DNA of 64,000 nucleotides from Candidatus Nitrosopumilus salarius BD31 (lineage in GTDB: Archaea > Thermoproteota > Nitrososphaeria > Nitrososphaerales > Nitrosopumilaceae), in assembly GCF_000242875.2 (NCBI RefSeq), contig NZ_AEXL02000090.1, positions 94,717 to 158,716 on the forward strand. The letters are read 5' to 3'. The notes beneath the pieces were generated by a model. That model searched no databases, was not told where the DNA came from, and was given only the letters and a program-made list of their open reading frames with translations. A program made the position numbers and the translations under genes. Shown here in pieces: positions 56,022 through 64,000 of the stretch (the stretch's first letter is position 1; each line of letters opens with the position of its first letter).

Positions 56022-58796
56022 TTACCTTCTTTTTGGCTTTGCCTTACTTTTTGGCTTTGCCTTACTTTTTGGCTTTGCCTTACTTTTTGGTTTTGCCTTA
56101 CTTTTTGGCTTTGCCTTACTTTTTGGTTTTGCCTTACTTTTTGGTTTTGCCTTAGATTGTTCAATTGCTGCTTGGGCTGCGGCTACTATTGCTATTGGAA
56201 TTCTATGCGGTGATGCACTCACATAGCTAAGTCCTGCACTATGACAGAATTTGATTGAACTTGGATCTCCTCCATGTTCTCCACATATGCCAACTTCCAT
56301 ACCTGGTCTAACTCCACGACCCGCGGCAATTCCCATTTTTATTAAACTGCCTACTCCGTTAACATCAATTGATTGAAATGGATTCCTTTCTAACAATTCT
56401 TTTTCCATGTATTCTGGAAGAAATTTTCCTTCAACATCTTCTCTGCTGAAACTAAATGTCCCCTGTGTCAAGTCATTGGTTCCAAAACTGAAGAATTCGG
56501 CAGTACTTGCAAGTTCATTTGCAGTTAGTGCCGCTCTTACAACTTCGATCATTGTTCCAAAATTAATTTTTAGTTTCATTTTATGCACCGTCTCCATCTC
56601 TTTTTTGATAGAATCATAAATTTTCTTAATGTGGTTAAGTTCTGCAATGCTACTGATTTGCGGAATCATGATTTGTGGATGGGCTTTGACATTTTTCTTT
56701 GTTAATTCCACCAATGCTTCAAACACTGCACGAATTTGCATCTCATAAATTTCTGGATACGTAATCCCGACTCTGACTCCTCTATGCCCCATCATTGGGT
56801 TAATCTCTGCAAGTTCTCTTGCTCTTTTTAGAACATTTCTTGCAGCATTAGCTTCGTTTGTTTCATTTCTTAATTCTAATTTACGAATTTTTTCTGAAAG
56901 TTCTTCAGGATTTGGTAAGAATTCATGTAACGGTGGATCCAATAATCTGATTGTAACTTCATAACCTTCCATTGCTTGTAAGATTTCAATAAAATCACTC
57001 TTTTGTAATTCGCCAAGTTTTTTGAGAATTTTACTTCTTTCTTCAATATTTTCCGCCATAATCATGTCCACAAACAAATTGATTCTGTCACTTCCATTGA
57101 ACATTCTCTCAGTTCTGCATAAACCAATTCCTTGACCTCCAAATCCTCTTGCCAGTTTTGCTCCTTCTGGCGTATCTGCATTTGCTCGAATTCCTATCTT
57201 CTTTGCATTTTGAGCCCATTCTAAAATTAGTTTGAAGTCTTCATTGACTTTTGGTTCTATTGTTGGAATGTCTCCAATGTACACATTACCTGTACTTCCG
57301 TCAATAGTGATTGAATCTCCTTCTCGAACTATTTTACCGTCAACACTGCATTGCTTGTTATCTACGTCAATCTTCAATTCAGAACATCCTACAATGCATG
57401 GTTTACCCATTCCTCTAGCGACCACTGCTGCATGAGATGTTTTACCTCCTCTGCTAGTTAGAATCCCAACTGATTCAAAAAATGCTGGAACGTCTTCAGG
57501 TTTTGTTTCTTCTCTGATTAGGATTACTTTGGCACCATTCTCCCCCATCGTTGTTGCTCTTTTTACATCTAATACTGCAATTCCACTTGCAGCTCCTGGT
57601 GATGCTGCAATACCTTTTGCTAATTGTGTATAATTTTTAATTTGTTCAGGATCAATTCTTTTGTGTAATAGCTGTTCTAATTGTTCTGCCTGTAATCTTG
57701 TTATTGCTCTGTTTTTATCAATTAGTTTTTCTTTGACCATGTCAACTGATGTTTTTACCATTCCAACTGCATTCATCTTTGCATTTCTTGTCTGTAACAA
57801 ATAGAATCGTCCTTGTTCAATTGTAAATTCAATGTCTTGTGGTTCTTTGTAGTGTTTTTCTAGTCTTTCACATGTTTGTGCTAACTGTTTGTATGATTGA
57901 GGAAGATCTGTTTTCATTTCATCTACTTGCTTGCCTGTTCTAACTCCTGCTACCACATCTTCTCCTTGCGCATTAATCAGATACTCCCCGTAAATTTTAC
58001 GACTTCCATCTCCAGGGTTTCTTGTAAATACAACTCCTGTGGCACAATCATTTCCCATATTTCCAAACGCCATTGATACTATGTTTACTGCTGTTCCATC
58101 TGCAATGTCTTTTGTTATGTTGTTTTTCTCTCTGTACACAATGGCTCTTTCTCCCATCCAGCTTCCAAAAACTGCTTTAATTGCAAGCTCGACTTGTTCC
58201 GTTGGGTCTGTTGGGAATTTTCTTCCAGTATGATTATCACAAATTTGTTTATATTGCGAAACTATCTCTTTTAGTGATTCTTCATTTAAATCACTGTCGA
58301 CTTCGACATTTTGTTTTCTCTTTGCAGCATTTAACACATCATCAAATTTTTTGTCATCTACGCCAAATACTACTTTACCAAATAATTGGATGAACCTTCT
58401 ATAGGAATCCCATGCAAATCTTGGATTGTTACTTTTTTCAGACAATCCTAATACTGTTTGATCGTTTAATCCAAGATTCAATATTGTATCCATCATACCT
58501 GGCATTGAAATTGCAGCACCTGATCTGACTGATACTAGCAATGGATTTGATTTAGAATTCCATTTTTTTCCTGTCTTCTTTTCAATTTTTGCAATATTTT
58601 TTTTAACTTCCACCATGAGTGTTTTAGGCAATTTTTTGTTATTTTCATAATACTTGTTACAAACCTCTGTAGTAATTGTAAATCCAGGTGGAACTGGTAA
58701 CTTTAGTCTCGTCATCTCACATAGACCCGCTCCTTTTCCTCCTAGGAGTTTCTTGTTTTTGCCGTCTCCCTCGTCAAAAAAATAAACTTGTTTCAT
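56022..58796 (-). CDS. ppdK: pyruvate, phosphate dikinase with Lys/Pro repeat tail
   Basis: 924 residues. Reversible pyruvate + ATP + Pi to PEP (EC 2.7.9.1), here gluconeogenic. N-terminal ATP-grasp (LLGGKGAGLCEMTRL at 17-31), phosphohistidine domain with catalytic His455 in GGKTSHAAVVARG, and PEP-binding barrel with SFGTNDLTQGTFSFSRED and GVRPGMEVGICGEHGGDP. Family length is about 880; the extra end is seven SKAKPK repeats followed by RR, a feature I know of in no PPDK. Upstream gene is tpiA-side divergent-free: next gene 33 bases upstream on the same strand. Confidence 0.96.
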   Translation of the reverse strand: MKQVYFFDEGDGKNKKLLGGKGAGLCEMTRLKLPVPPGFTITTEVCNKYYENNKKLPKTLMVEVKKNIAKIEKKTGKKWNSKSNPLLVSVRSGAAISMPGMMDTILNLGLNDQTVLGLSEKSNNPRFAWDSYRRFIQLFGKVVFGVDDKKFDDVLNAAKRKQNVEVDSDLNEESLKEIVSQYKQICDNHTGRKFPTDPTEQVELAIKAVFGSWMGERAIVYREKNNITKDIADGTAVNIVSMAFGNMGNDCATGVVFTRNPGDGSRKIYGEYLINAQGEDVVAGVRTGKQVDEMKTDLPQSYKQLAQTCERLEKHYKEPQDIEFTIEQGRFYLLQTRNAKMNAVGMVKTSVDMVKEKLIDKNRAITRLQAEQLEQLLHKRIDPEQIKNYTQLAKGIAASPGAASGIAVLDVKRATTMGENGAKVILIREETKPEDVPAFFESVGILTSRGGKTSHAAVVARGMGKPCIVGCSELKIDVDNKQCSVDGKIVREGDSITIDGSTGNVYIGDIPTIEPKVNEDFKLILEWAQNAKKIGIRANADTPEGAKLARGFGGQGIGLCRTERMFNGSDRINLFVDMIMAENIEERSKILKKLGELQKSDFIEILQAMEGYEVTIRLLDPPLHEFLPNPEELSEKIRKLELRNETNEANAARNVLKRARELAEINPMMGHRGVRVGITYPEIYEMQIRAVFEALVELTKKNVKAHPQIMIPQISSIAELNHIKKIYDSIKKEMETVHKMKLKINFGTMIEVVRAALTANELASTAEFFSFGTNDLTQGTFSFSREDVEGKFLPEYMEKELLERNPFQSIDVNGVGSLIKMGIAAGRGVRPGMEVGICGEHGGDPSSIKFCHSAGLSYVSASPHRIPIAIVAAAQAAIEQSKAKPKSKAKPKSKAKPKSKAKPKSKAKPKSKAKPKSKAKPKRR
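56028..56155 (-). repeat. 18-bp tandem repeat coding the SKAKPK tail of PPDK
   Basis: About seven units of an 18-base period; units differ only at one C/T position (GGCTTTG or GGTTTTG on the + strand). Directly before the ppdK stop. Adds about 45 basic residues. Confidence 0.92.
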
Positions 58797-58829
58797 TTTT
58801 TACGATTAACCAATCCAAAAAAGGGGGTA

Positions 58830-59486
58830 TTAAACCATTGATTTAGCAAATTCAGACATTATCTTGTTCCAATCTTTTGCCTTGACTATACCGCTTGCCA
58901 CCAGTATGCCTTTAGAACCTAATTCGATTGCTTTTGCAACGTCTTGTCCTGAAACAATTCCAGCTCCGCAAAGCAGTTTTGTATTGTTTTTTGCATTTCT
59001 TATTGCTTTAGCAGCTTTTTCAATCAATTCTGGTTTCTCTTTGGACACTGCTTTTCCAGAACCAATTAACTCAGGTGGCTCTATTGCAATATAATCTGGA
59101 TTCAATTTTGCATATTTCTTGACTTCTGCAACATCTTTTACGCACAAGATGGAAATCATTTTTAGTTCTTTTAATTTTGTGATTAATTTTTCAATTTCTT
59201 TACTGGAAATTCTATGTTCGCTATGATTGATTAATGATCCTTTGACTTTGGATTTTTTTAATAATTCTGGAATCATAAATCCTGTCGTGCTCCCAACTTT
59301 AGAGTCATCAATATGTTGAGCTAAAATTGGAATTGAACTATTTGATACCACGCCAATGAGGTGTTGTGGTGGTGACACAGCTATTTTTATTTTAAATTTT
59401 TTAGAAATCTTTTCTGCAATTTTTATAAATTTAATTATTTTATCTCCTGCAATCTCTTCGTAATTTTTACAATTAATTACAAACAT
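58830..59486 (-). CDS. tpiA: triosephosphate isomerase (archaeal type)
   Basis: 218 residues, the short archaeal form. MFVINCKNYEE gives Asn5 and Lys7, catalytic His in NHSEHR, catalytic Glu in IAIEPPELIG, phosphate loop in CGAGIVSGQDV and GILVASGIVKA. Interconverts DHAP and GAP (EC 5.3.1.1). It stands before ppdK in the same orientation, a gluconeogenic pair. Confidence 0.96.
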   Translation of the reverse strand: MFVINCKNYEEIAGDKIIKFIKIAEKISKKFKIKIAVSPPQHLIGVVSNSSIPILAQHIDDSKVGSTTGFMIPELLKKSKVKGSLINHSEHRISSKEIEKLITKLKELKMISILCVKDVAEVKKYAKLNPDYIAIEPPELIGSGKAVSKEKPELIEKAAKAIRNAKNNTKLLCGAGIVSGQDVAKAIELGSKGILVASGIVKAKDWNKIMSEFAKSMV

Positions 59487-59529
59487 CTTTCTTTGAAACT
59501 TTCTACATTGTATTTATTCTTTGATCAGC

Positions 59530-59814
59530 TTATGATGTTTTGGCTTGAATGTCATATCTTTTCTTCATTCCTAATACAATTATCATTAGGATTAATCCTG
59601 ACATGTTTGTACCTATAATGAATACATCTTCTACAATGATGCCATAAATTAGCCATAATATTGAACCTGCTGCAATAAAAATCATTAGAAATTTTGAAAC
59701 ATCTTTGAGCCTTTTAGTCTTATATCCTTTGTAGATTTGTTCTACCCACCCCATCAAAATTAAAACTCCTGCTGTTATCCCTAACATTGTTAGAAGTAAT
59801 CCATCAACTTCCAT
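59530..59814 (-). CDS. SemiSWEET-type small transporter
   Basis: 94 residues with three membrane helices, one PQ-loop/MtN3 unit: LGITAGVLILMGWVEQIYKG YKTKRLKDVSKFL and FIAAGSILWLIYGIIVEDVF, IIGTNMSGLILM. Dimers transport sugars or related small molecules. The usual PQ is VE here. Located between polB and tpiA, eight bases after polB's promoter-distal neighbour, same strand. Confidence 0.85.
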   Translation of the reverse strand: MEVDGLLLTMLGITAGVLILMGWVEQIYKGYKTKRLKDVSKFLMIFIAAGSILWLIYGIIVEDVFIIGTNMSGLILMIIVLGMKKRYDIQAKTS

Positions 59815-59822
59815 TTTCTATT

Positions 59823-62381
59823 TTAACTCCAAAAAAATTGATCCATTCCAGTTTGCTTTGGTTTTCCGAGAATTACATCAAAATCCAAATCCATTGATGA
59901 TGTGATTTGTTCTAATGTTGCTTCCATAAACTCCATATATTTTTTTGAATCAATCTCTTCTTTCTTTGCCATCTCCACCGGTTTTACACCGGGTTTATTT
60001 AGAATTTTTACGAATGATATCTTGTCTCCTCTTTTTACCTCTCTTATGGTTTCTAGCTGTTTTGCTGCTCTGATATGTTGTGGGATTGTCTTGACGTATT
60101 CTGAAGGTGCTTTGCTTAACATTACGTTGAATGTCAAGTCTTCTAATGGTATTTCCTTTGCCTCTACTTTCTTGCCACACGTTGCAATTTTCTCTGAAAT
60201 GTCTTTTTTTGCTTTGACAAAGTCTTCCACTGTTTGAACTTTAGATAATACATCAAGTAATTCATAAAATAATTTTCTGATGAATGGGGGTGTGTGTGAT
60301 TTTTTCCCTGTTAGTCCTTTAACGTCTACTTTTCCATCTTTTGTTACACCAAGATAATTTTTCTTTCTATTGCTTAACACACAATATCTGTATACTTTGT
60401 CAATTTCTAAATCTACACCGTGATCTTTTTTTGCTTGCTCTATCACTTTTTGAATTTGTTCTTCAGTTGGTTTTTTTATAAATAATGAATCTGTGTCGCC
60501 GTAAAGTACTTCAATTCCAGTCTCTTCACAGTTCCTAATCGTTTCCAAAATTGTATATCTGCCTATTGCTGTTGTTGCCTCTGCAACTGGAAGAAAATAC
60601 AATGGAAATATCTCGGCACCCATAACTCCATAACTGGCATTGAGAATTACCTTAAGCGCTTGGCTGACTACAGTATATTGCTGTCTTTGGTCATCTGTTA
60701 GTGTTGATTTTTTTGAGAGACTCTTGTAGTAGTTTACCCTCAAATCTCGAAGTGAACCAATAATCATTGATGTCAGACCATTTTTCTTTGTACATGCCCA
60801 GTGATTTGTTTGTGGAATTGTGTTTTTCTTACATTCTTCATGAACACATCGTACTGTCTCATATGATAGATTTCTAACTTTGATGATGCTTGGGTATAGA
60901 CTTGCAAAATCCATCACTACTACGTCAAAATGGATTCCTTCTTTTGGTTCAACAACTAGTCCTCCTCGATATTTTTTGTCTTTGATTACTGCATCTGACA
61001 TCACTCCTTCTGACCTGCTTTGAAGCTCCTCTCTTTTTGGGATCAGACAATTTCTTCGTCTGTGCTCGTAGTATAGTAGACTTCGAATCCATTGAGAAAC
61101 CCCCATTCTTGCAATATCGTCAATTGGCATTCTGCCAATTCTTGCAATGATTACAAGTAGATCCATTAACAGATCTTTGTTAAAACTGGTAAGTTCGTAT
61201 GTCAAAAGGGCGTCATTATAACAATAATTTGCCGTTTGATAGAGTGATAATTCATCAAATTCCAAACCATAGTCTACCTTTTCTTTTCCTAGTAATGCCT
61301 TTGAAACACTGTTTAGCGAAAAATCAGTGTATTTTTGACTAAATGCATAGATTTGAAATGAACGGTTTGAGAGGGTTCTATACAAATCAAGATGAACTCC
61401 TTCCTTTAATGTCGCAGAATCCCTCATCATGTAAAATGGATTCTCTGAATTTTTGATTCCAAGTCGCTCTGCTCTGTTATACAAGTATGGTAAATCAAAC
61501 TCATCTCCATTGTATGTTACAACAAATGGAAATTCTTTGATTAACTCAAATGCATCTTGTATCATTTCTTTTTCTTTGTCTGCATCATAAAATGTAACTT
61601 TGATATTTTGTTCGAGTTCGTTCACTCCTTCTTCAGTACCTTCTGTTTTGAGTACAAAAATTTGATCAAAATTATTTGAACCTTTCAATCCAATCGCGGT
61701 GACTTTCTTTTCTGCCACTTTTGGATCTGGGATTCTCCCAATTTCTGCTTCGACTTCTATATCCAGACTCAATCTTTTAATTTTGGGAATTGGCTGATTT
61801 AACAAATCTGCCCACTCTGTAATGTATTTTTTGAATTCGTCTGCATCTACCATACTTTCACTGTCTACTTTGTCCCACAGCAGACTTTTCAGCGCAATCT
61901 TTACTTCATCTGAAATTTCTAAATCATGTGATTTGATATTTCCATCTACCACTTCATAGTATTTCCCAACAATTAATTTTCTGTCGTACAGATAATTTTC
62001 ATAATATTTGATATCCGATTCCCAAGTTTCAATTATGTTTCTAATGCTTTTGTCTCCTGTGGTGCCGCCAATTGCTAAGGGATCAGCTACTGTAATTTTT
62101 GACATGTTGATTTCTTTATCTTTCATTAAATCATATCTTTGAACAGTTTTGATTTCTAGGATGTCATCTCTTTCTTGTAAAAAATCTAATTCGTCTGGTG
62201 ATAGTCTGGAGTAACAATAGGGTTTATGATTTGTTTCGTCCTTCCATAAAATCAATTTCTGGGATTTTGGTTCATAAAATTTCAGTATTGCTGATTTAGA
62301 ATTATTATCATATGTGGCAGATACCAGCATTGAGGGTGGCATTGTTTCAATTTTTTTAATCTCTTTTACGTTTACTTGCAT
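59823..62381 (-). CDS. polB: family B DNA polymerase
   Basis: 852 residues. 3'-5' exonuclease motifs LSLDIEVEAE, YNGDEFDLPYLYNRA and YNDALLTYEL; polymerase motifs DFASLYPSII (A), KVILNASYGVMGA (B) and YGDTDSLFIKK (C). The C-terminus KQTGMDQFFWS is a PIP box for PCNA. Replicative or repair polymerase with proofreading. Length and order are standard for archaeal PolB. Confidence 0.98.
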   Translation of the reverse strand: MQVNVKEIKKIETMPPSMLVSATYDNNSKSAILKFYEPKSQKLILWKDETNHKPYCYSRLSPDELDFLQERDDILEIKTVQRYDLMKDKEINMSKITVADPLAIGGTTGDKSIRNIIETWESDIKYYENYLYDRKLIVGKYYEVVDGNIKSHDLEISDEVKIALKSLLWDKVDSESMVDADEFKKYITEWADLLNQPIPKIKRLSLDIEVEAEIGRIPDPKVAEKKVTAIGLKGSNNFDQIFVLKTEGTEEGVNELEQNIKVTFYDADKEKEMIQDAFELIKEFPFVVTYNGDEFDLPYLYNRAERLGIKNSENPFYMMRDSATLKEGVHLDLYRTLSNRSFQIYAFSQKYTDFSLNSVSKALLGKEKVDYGLEFDELSLYQTANYCYNDALLTYELTSFNKDLLMDLLVIIARIGRMPIDDIARMGVSQWIRSLLYYEHRRRNCLIPKREELQSRSEGVMSDAVIKDKKYRGGLVVEPKEGIHFDVVVMDFASLYPSIIKVRNLSYETVRCVHEECKKNTIPQTNHWACTKKNGLTSMIIGSLRDLRVNYYKSLSKKSTLTDDQRQQYTVVSQALKVILNASYGVMGAEIFPLYFLPVAEATTAIGRYTILETIRNCEETGIEVLYGDTDSLFIKKPTEEQIQKVIEQAKKDHGVDLEIDKVYRYCVLSNRKKNYLGVTKDGKVDVKGLTGKKSHTPPFIRKLFYELLDVLSKVQTVEDFVKAKKDISEKIATCGKKVEAKEIPLEDLTFNVMLSKAPSEYVKTIPQHIRAAKQLETIREVKRGDKISFVKILNKPGVKPVEMAKKEEIDSKKYMEFMEATLEQITSSMDLDFDVILGKPKQTGMDQFFWS

Positions 62382-62385
62382 TTTA

Positions 62386-62913
62386 TTACACTGAATCTTC
62401 GTAGTTAGTGACTAGCTCTTTTGCCCATCTTGAAATTTTGTCTTTATCTAACTGTATTACATCTACTCCAGCTTCTTTCAGCAAATCATAATCTGTCTCA
62501 GGATATGAGTCAAGACAAACAAATTTTTTAATTCCAATTGTAATTGCCATTTTTGTGCATTCTAAACATGGCACAAATGTTGTGTACAATACCGCACCTG
62601 CTATTCCTGCCTCAATTCCTAAAATGGCACAATGCATAATGGCGTTTGCCTCTGCATGATTGCAAAGACATCTATCTAGAGACGCACCTGATTCTATCTT
62701 CCCTTCCATTCTTAATTGACATCTCTTACATCCTCCTTCAAAACAATTTTTAATTCCTGGAGGAGTTCCGTTATATCCTGTTGCCAATTGTCTGTGATTC
62801 CTAACAATTACTGCTCCTACTTGTCTTGTCATGCAGTTTGAACGAAGCTTTGCTAATTCTGCTTGAAGCATAAAGTATTCGTCCCAACCAGGTCTTTCAA
62901 AAGAACCATCCAT
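62386..62913 (-). CDS. dCMP deaminase (ComEB family)
   Basis: 175 residues. Zinc motifs CNHAEANAIMH and PCLECTKMAI, preceded by GAVIVRNHRQLATGYNGTPP GI and CEGGCKRC-type cysteines, as in dCMP deaminases. Makes dUMP from dCMP (EC 3.5.4.12) for thymidylate synthesis. Four bases before polB on the same strand, matching a DNA-precursor role. Confidence 0.93.
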   Translation of the reverse strand: MDGSFERPGWDEYFMLQAELAKLRSNCMTRQVGAVIVRNHRQLATGYNGTPPGIKNCFEGGCKRCQLRMEGKIESGASLDRCLCNHAEANAIMHCAILGIEAGIAGAVLYTTFVPCLECTKMAITIGIKKFVCLDSYPETDYDLLKEAGVDVIQLDKDKISRWAKELVTNYEDSV

Positions 62914-63046
62914 GCAAATCTTCCTTAACTGTTCAATATATGGATCGCGTTAACTGATATTTTTTTGCGATCATTTTTAGAGTTATGTTCATTTTATTGA
63001 TGATATGTGCACAAACTTCTTTAATTTCATGATCCAAATAGTTTTG

Positions 63047-63235
63047 ATGGCAAATTATACATCTGAAGTAAACGTCATTCATAAAAAATTTCAAAATGCT
63101 GTGAAAAGAGCAAAGTCAAAACAATCTCTAAACAAAGCATACAGTGTTCATAAAAAAGATCATGAACGCTTATTGAAAAAACATCTTCGTGAGGAGACTG
63201 TTATGATTAACAAAGCAAAGAAAAAACTTGAATAG
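63047..63235 (+). CDS. small basic helical protein
   Basis: 62 residues from ATG 63047 (MANYTSEVNVIHKKFQNAVK); an ATG 14 codons upstream is in frame but adds an unlikely hydrophobic extension. 25 percent lysine, fully helical with possible coiled coil (HKKDHERLLKKHLREETVMI). Perhaps nucleic acid-binding. Divergent from the dCMP deaminase gene. Confidence 0.6.
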   Translation: MANYTSEVNVIHKKFQNAVKRAKSKQSLNKAYSVHKKDHERLLKKHLREETVMINKAKKKLE

Positions 63236-63544
63236 TTATTTCTGCATTTTTTCTAATTTTTTGAATAACTTTATTCTGGAATAGTTTTTGGTTTGTTATT
63301 AATTAATAATTATCATATAAAATTAGTCCTTATTTTTTTGAGATGAGTTAATTATATTTTTCATCTTATTTTTTGTAACAAATACTGTATTTTTGAGGCT
63401 AATTTCATCAAATAATTCACCGATGAGAAATTTTCCTAATGCTTTAGTTTTTTATCTGAATCAGAAATTTATGGCTCTGAGTTTGTTGAGATGTGATTTA
63501 ACCGTGTACATCAACAATAAATAATTGAAAATAAGGGAATTGCT
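63236..63544. other. intergenic region, no gene seen
   Basis: 309 bases of highly AT-rich sequence with T runs near 63240-63280 that could terminate the small basic gene. TTATTAATTAATAATTATCA near 63296 is AT-palindromic. A 33-codon ATG frame at 63423 exists but has no domain or ribosome site. Confidence 0.5.
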
Positions 63545-64000
63545 ATGCAAATGATTTCCATAAATGACATTTTGAATTGTATGTCTAAAGAAAAAAATTA
63601 CTTTGGAGATATGTGGGAAACATGTGTGGATGCCCACAAAAAAAGATACAACAGATCCAAGTTTAGAACTGCTCTGGAAAAAATGGAGAATTTGGGATAC
63701 ATCAAAAAACATGGTCACAAAAATGATGCATATTATGAAAAAATCCACTTTCAATCATTTGAAGATACAATTGGATCTATCAATAATTTGATTTTTACTT
63801 ATGAATCTAAAATTAATAATGCATTAAAAAAACTTGAAAACAGAAATATCTTTGTAGATATATCCAAGAATCTTAATTCCTTTAAATTAAATAAATTTGC
63901 AAAAACTGATTATGAATCCATGCTTGAAGGAATGTCTGGTATGTTTGAACTGTCATCGTCTATTCTGTGGACTAGAGATAATAGTCAAGATGGTAAACTG
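63545..64000 (+). CDS. hypothetical winged-helix protein (3' end outside window)
   Basis: Open from ATG 63545 to the window edge, 152 codons. Residues 1-65 look like a winged helix (MISINDILNCMSKEKNYFGD, KFRTALEKMENLGYIKKHGH), then a helical and coiled region (FTYESKINNALKKLENRNIF). Codon usage matches the neighbours. Full length unknown; the family is not recognised. Possibly a PadR-like regulator. Confidence 0.65.
   Translation, partial: MQMISINDILNCMSKEKNYFGDMWETCVDAHKKRYNRSKFRTALEKMENLGYIKKHGHKNDAYYEKIHFQSFEDTIGSINNLIFTYESKINNALKKLENRNIFVDISKNLNSFKLNKFAKTDYESMLEGMSGMFELSSSILWTRDNSQDGKL

Noticed and set aside
56028..56155. CRISPR-like regular repeats
   Set aside because: 18-bp units without spacers, in frame at the end of ppdK.
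63423..63524. 33-codon frame before the last gene
   Set aside because: No ribosome site, no domain, composition like surrounding non-coding DNA.

Overview
This is a chromosomal window from an ammonia-oxidising archaeon of the phylum Nitrososphaerota (Thaumarchaeota), most like the marine or freshwater Nitrosopumilus/Nitrosarchaeum group. Evidence: an archaeal 16S-23S operon with a short tRNA-free spacer and no 5S behind the 23S; three TFB transcription factors; family B DNA polymerase and Nre-type repair protein, both with PCNA-binding tails; archaeal NadM; methylmalonyl-CoA mutase and epimerase as used in the 3-hydroxypropionate/4-hydroxybutyrate cycle; a class III polyhydroxyalkanoate locus; AT-rich DNA with many leaderless promoters. 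No phage, IS element or CRISPR array was recognised; the window looks like core chromosome with lineage-specific accessory genes.

Layout. 1-4.3 kb: 16S (5' truncated), spacer, complete 23S enclosed in a processing stem with a bulge-helix-bulge. 4.4-11.2 kb: small zinc proteins, PAS histidine kinase, RDD protein, methyltransferase, exported proteins with a WW helical repeat, MsrA, Usp. 11.3-15.1 kb: alpha/beta hydrolase and polyhydroxyalkanoate block (AbrB-tailed granule protein, phasin, PhaC, PhaE) followed by a DUF6659-like gene. 15.2-23.6 kb: PRTase, GIY-YIG-like protein, two TFBs, exported metalloprotease, BirA, GTPase. 23.7-33.6 kb: cobalamin-binding regulator, membrane epimerase, BtuF-like protein, NreA, DUF1722, DUF432-MscS pair, T4 endonuclease V-like glycosylase. 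33.6-44.5 kb: CysS, NadE, Rieske protein, AhcY, MetG, NadM, IlvC, mutase small subunit. 44.5-54.6 kb: a third TFB, regulators, a frameshifted M1 aminopeptidase, and MeaB / mutase large subunit / epimerase. 54.8-64 kb: C2H2 microprotein, second phasin plus DUF6659-like gene, PPDK, TIM, SemiSWEET, PolB, dCMP deaminase and a gene running off the end.

How it works together. Methylmalonyl-CoA epimerase, the two mutase subunits and MeaB handle the propionyl-CoA to succinyl-CoA leg; BirA would biotinylate the acetyl/propionyl-CoA carboxylase that feeds it; the B12-dependent mutase fits the B12-binding regulator and BtuF-like protein. PPDK and TIM serve gluconeogenesis. PHA genes store surplus carbon.

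Most interesting points: a 10-bp element (TTACCACTAG and variants) beside the TATA boxes of several promoters between 23.6 and 29.9 kb; paired duplication of phasin and DUF6659-like genes; four exported proteins with the same WW repeat; a degenerate zinc knuckle in one TFB; an A8 tract breaking the aminopeptidase; and a set of zinc-finger microproteins.
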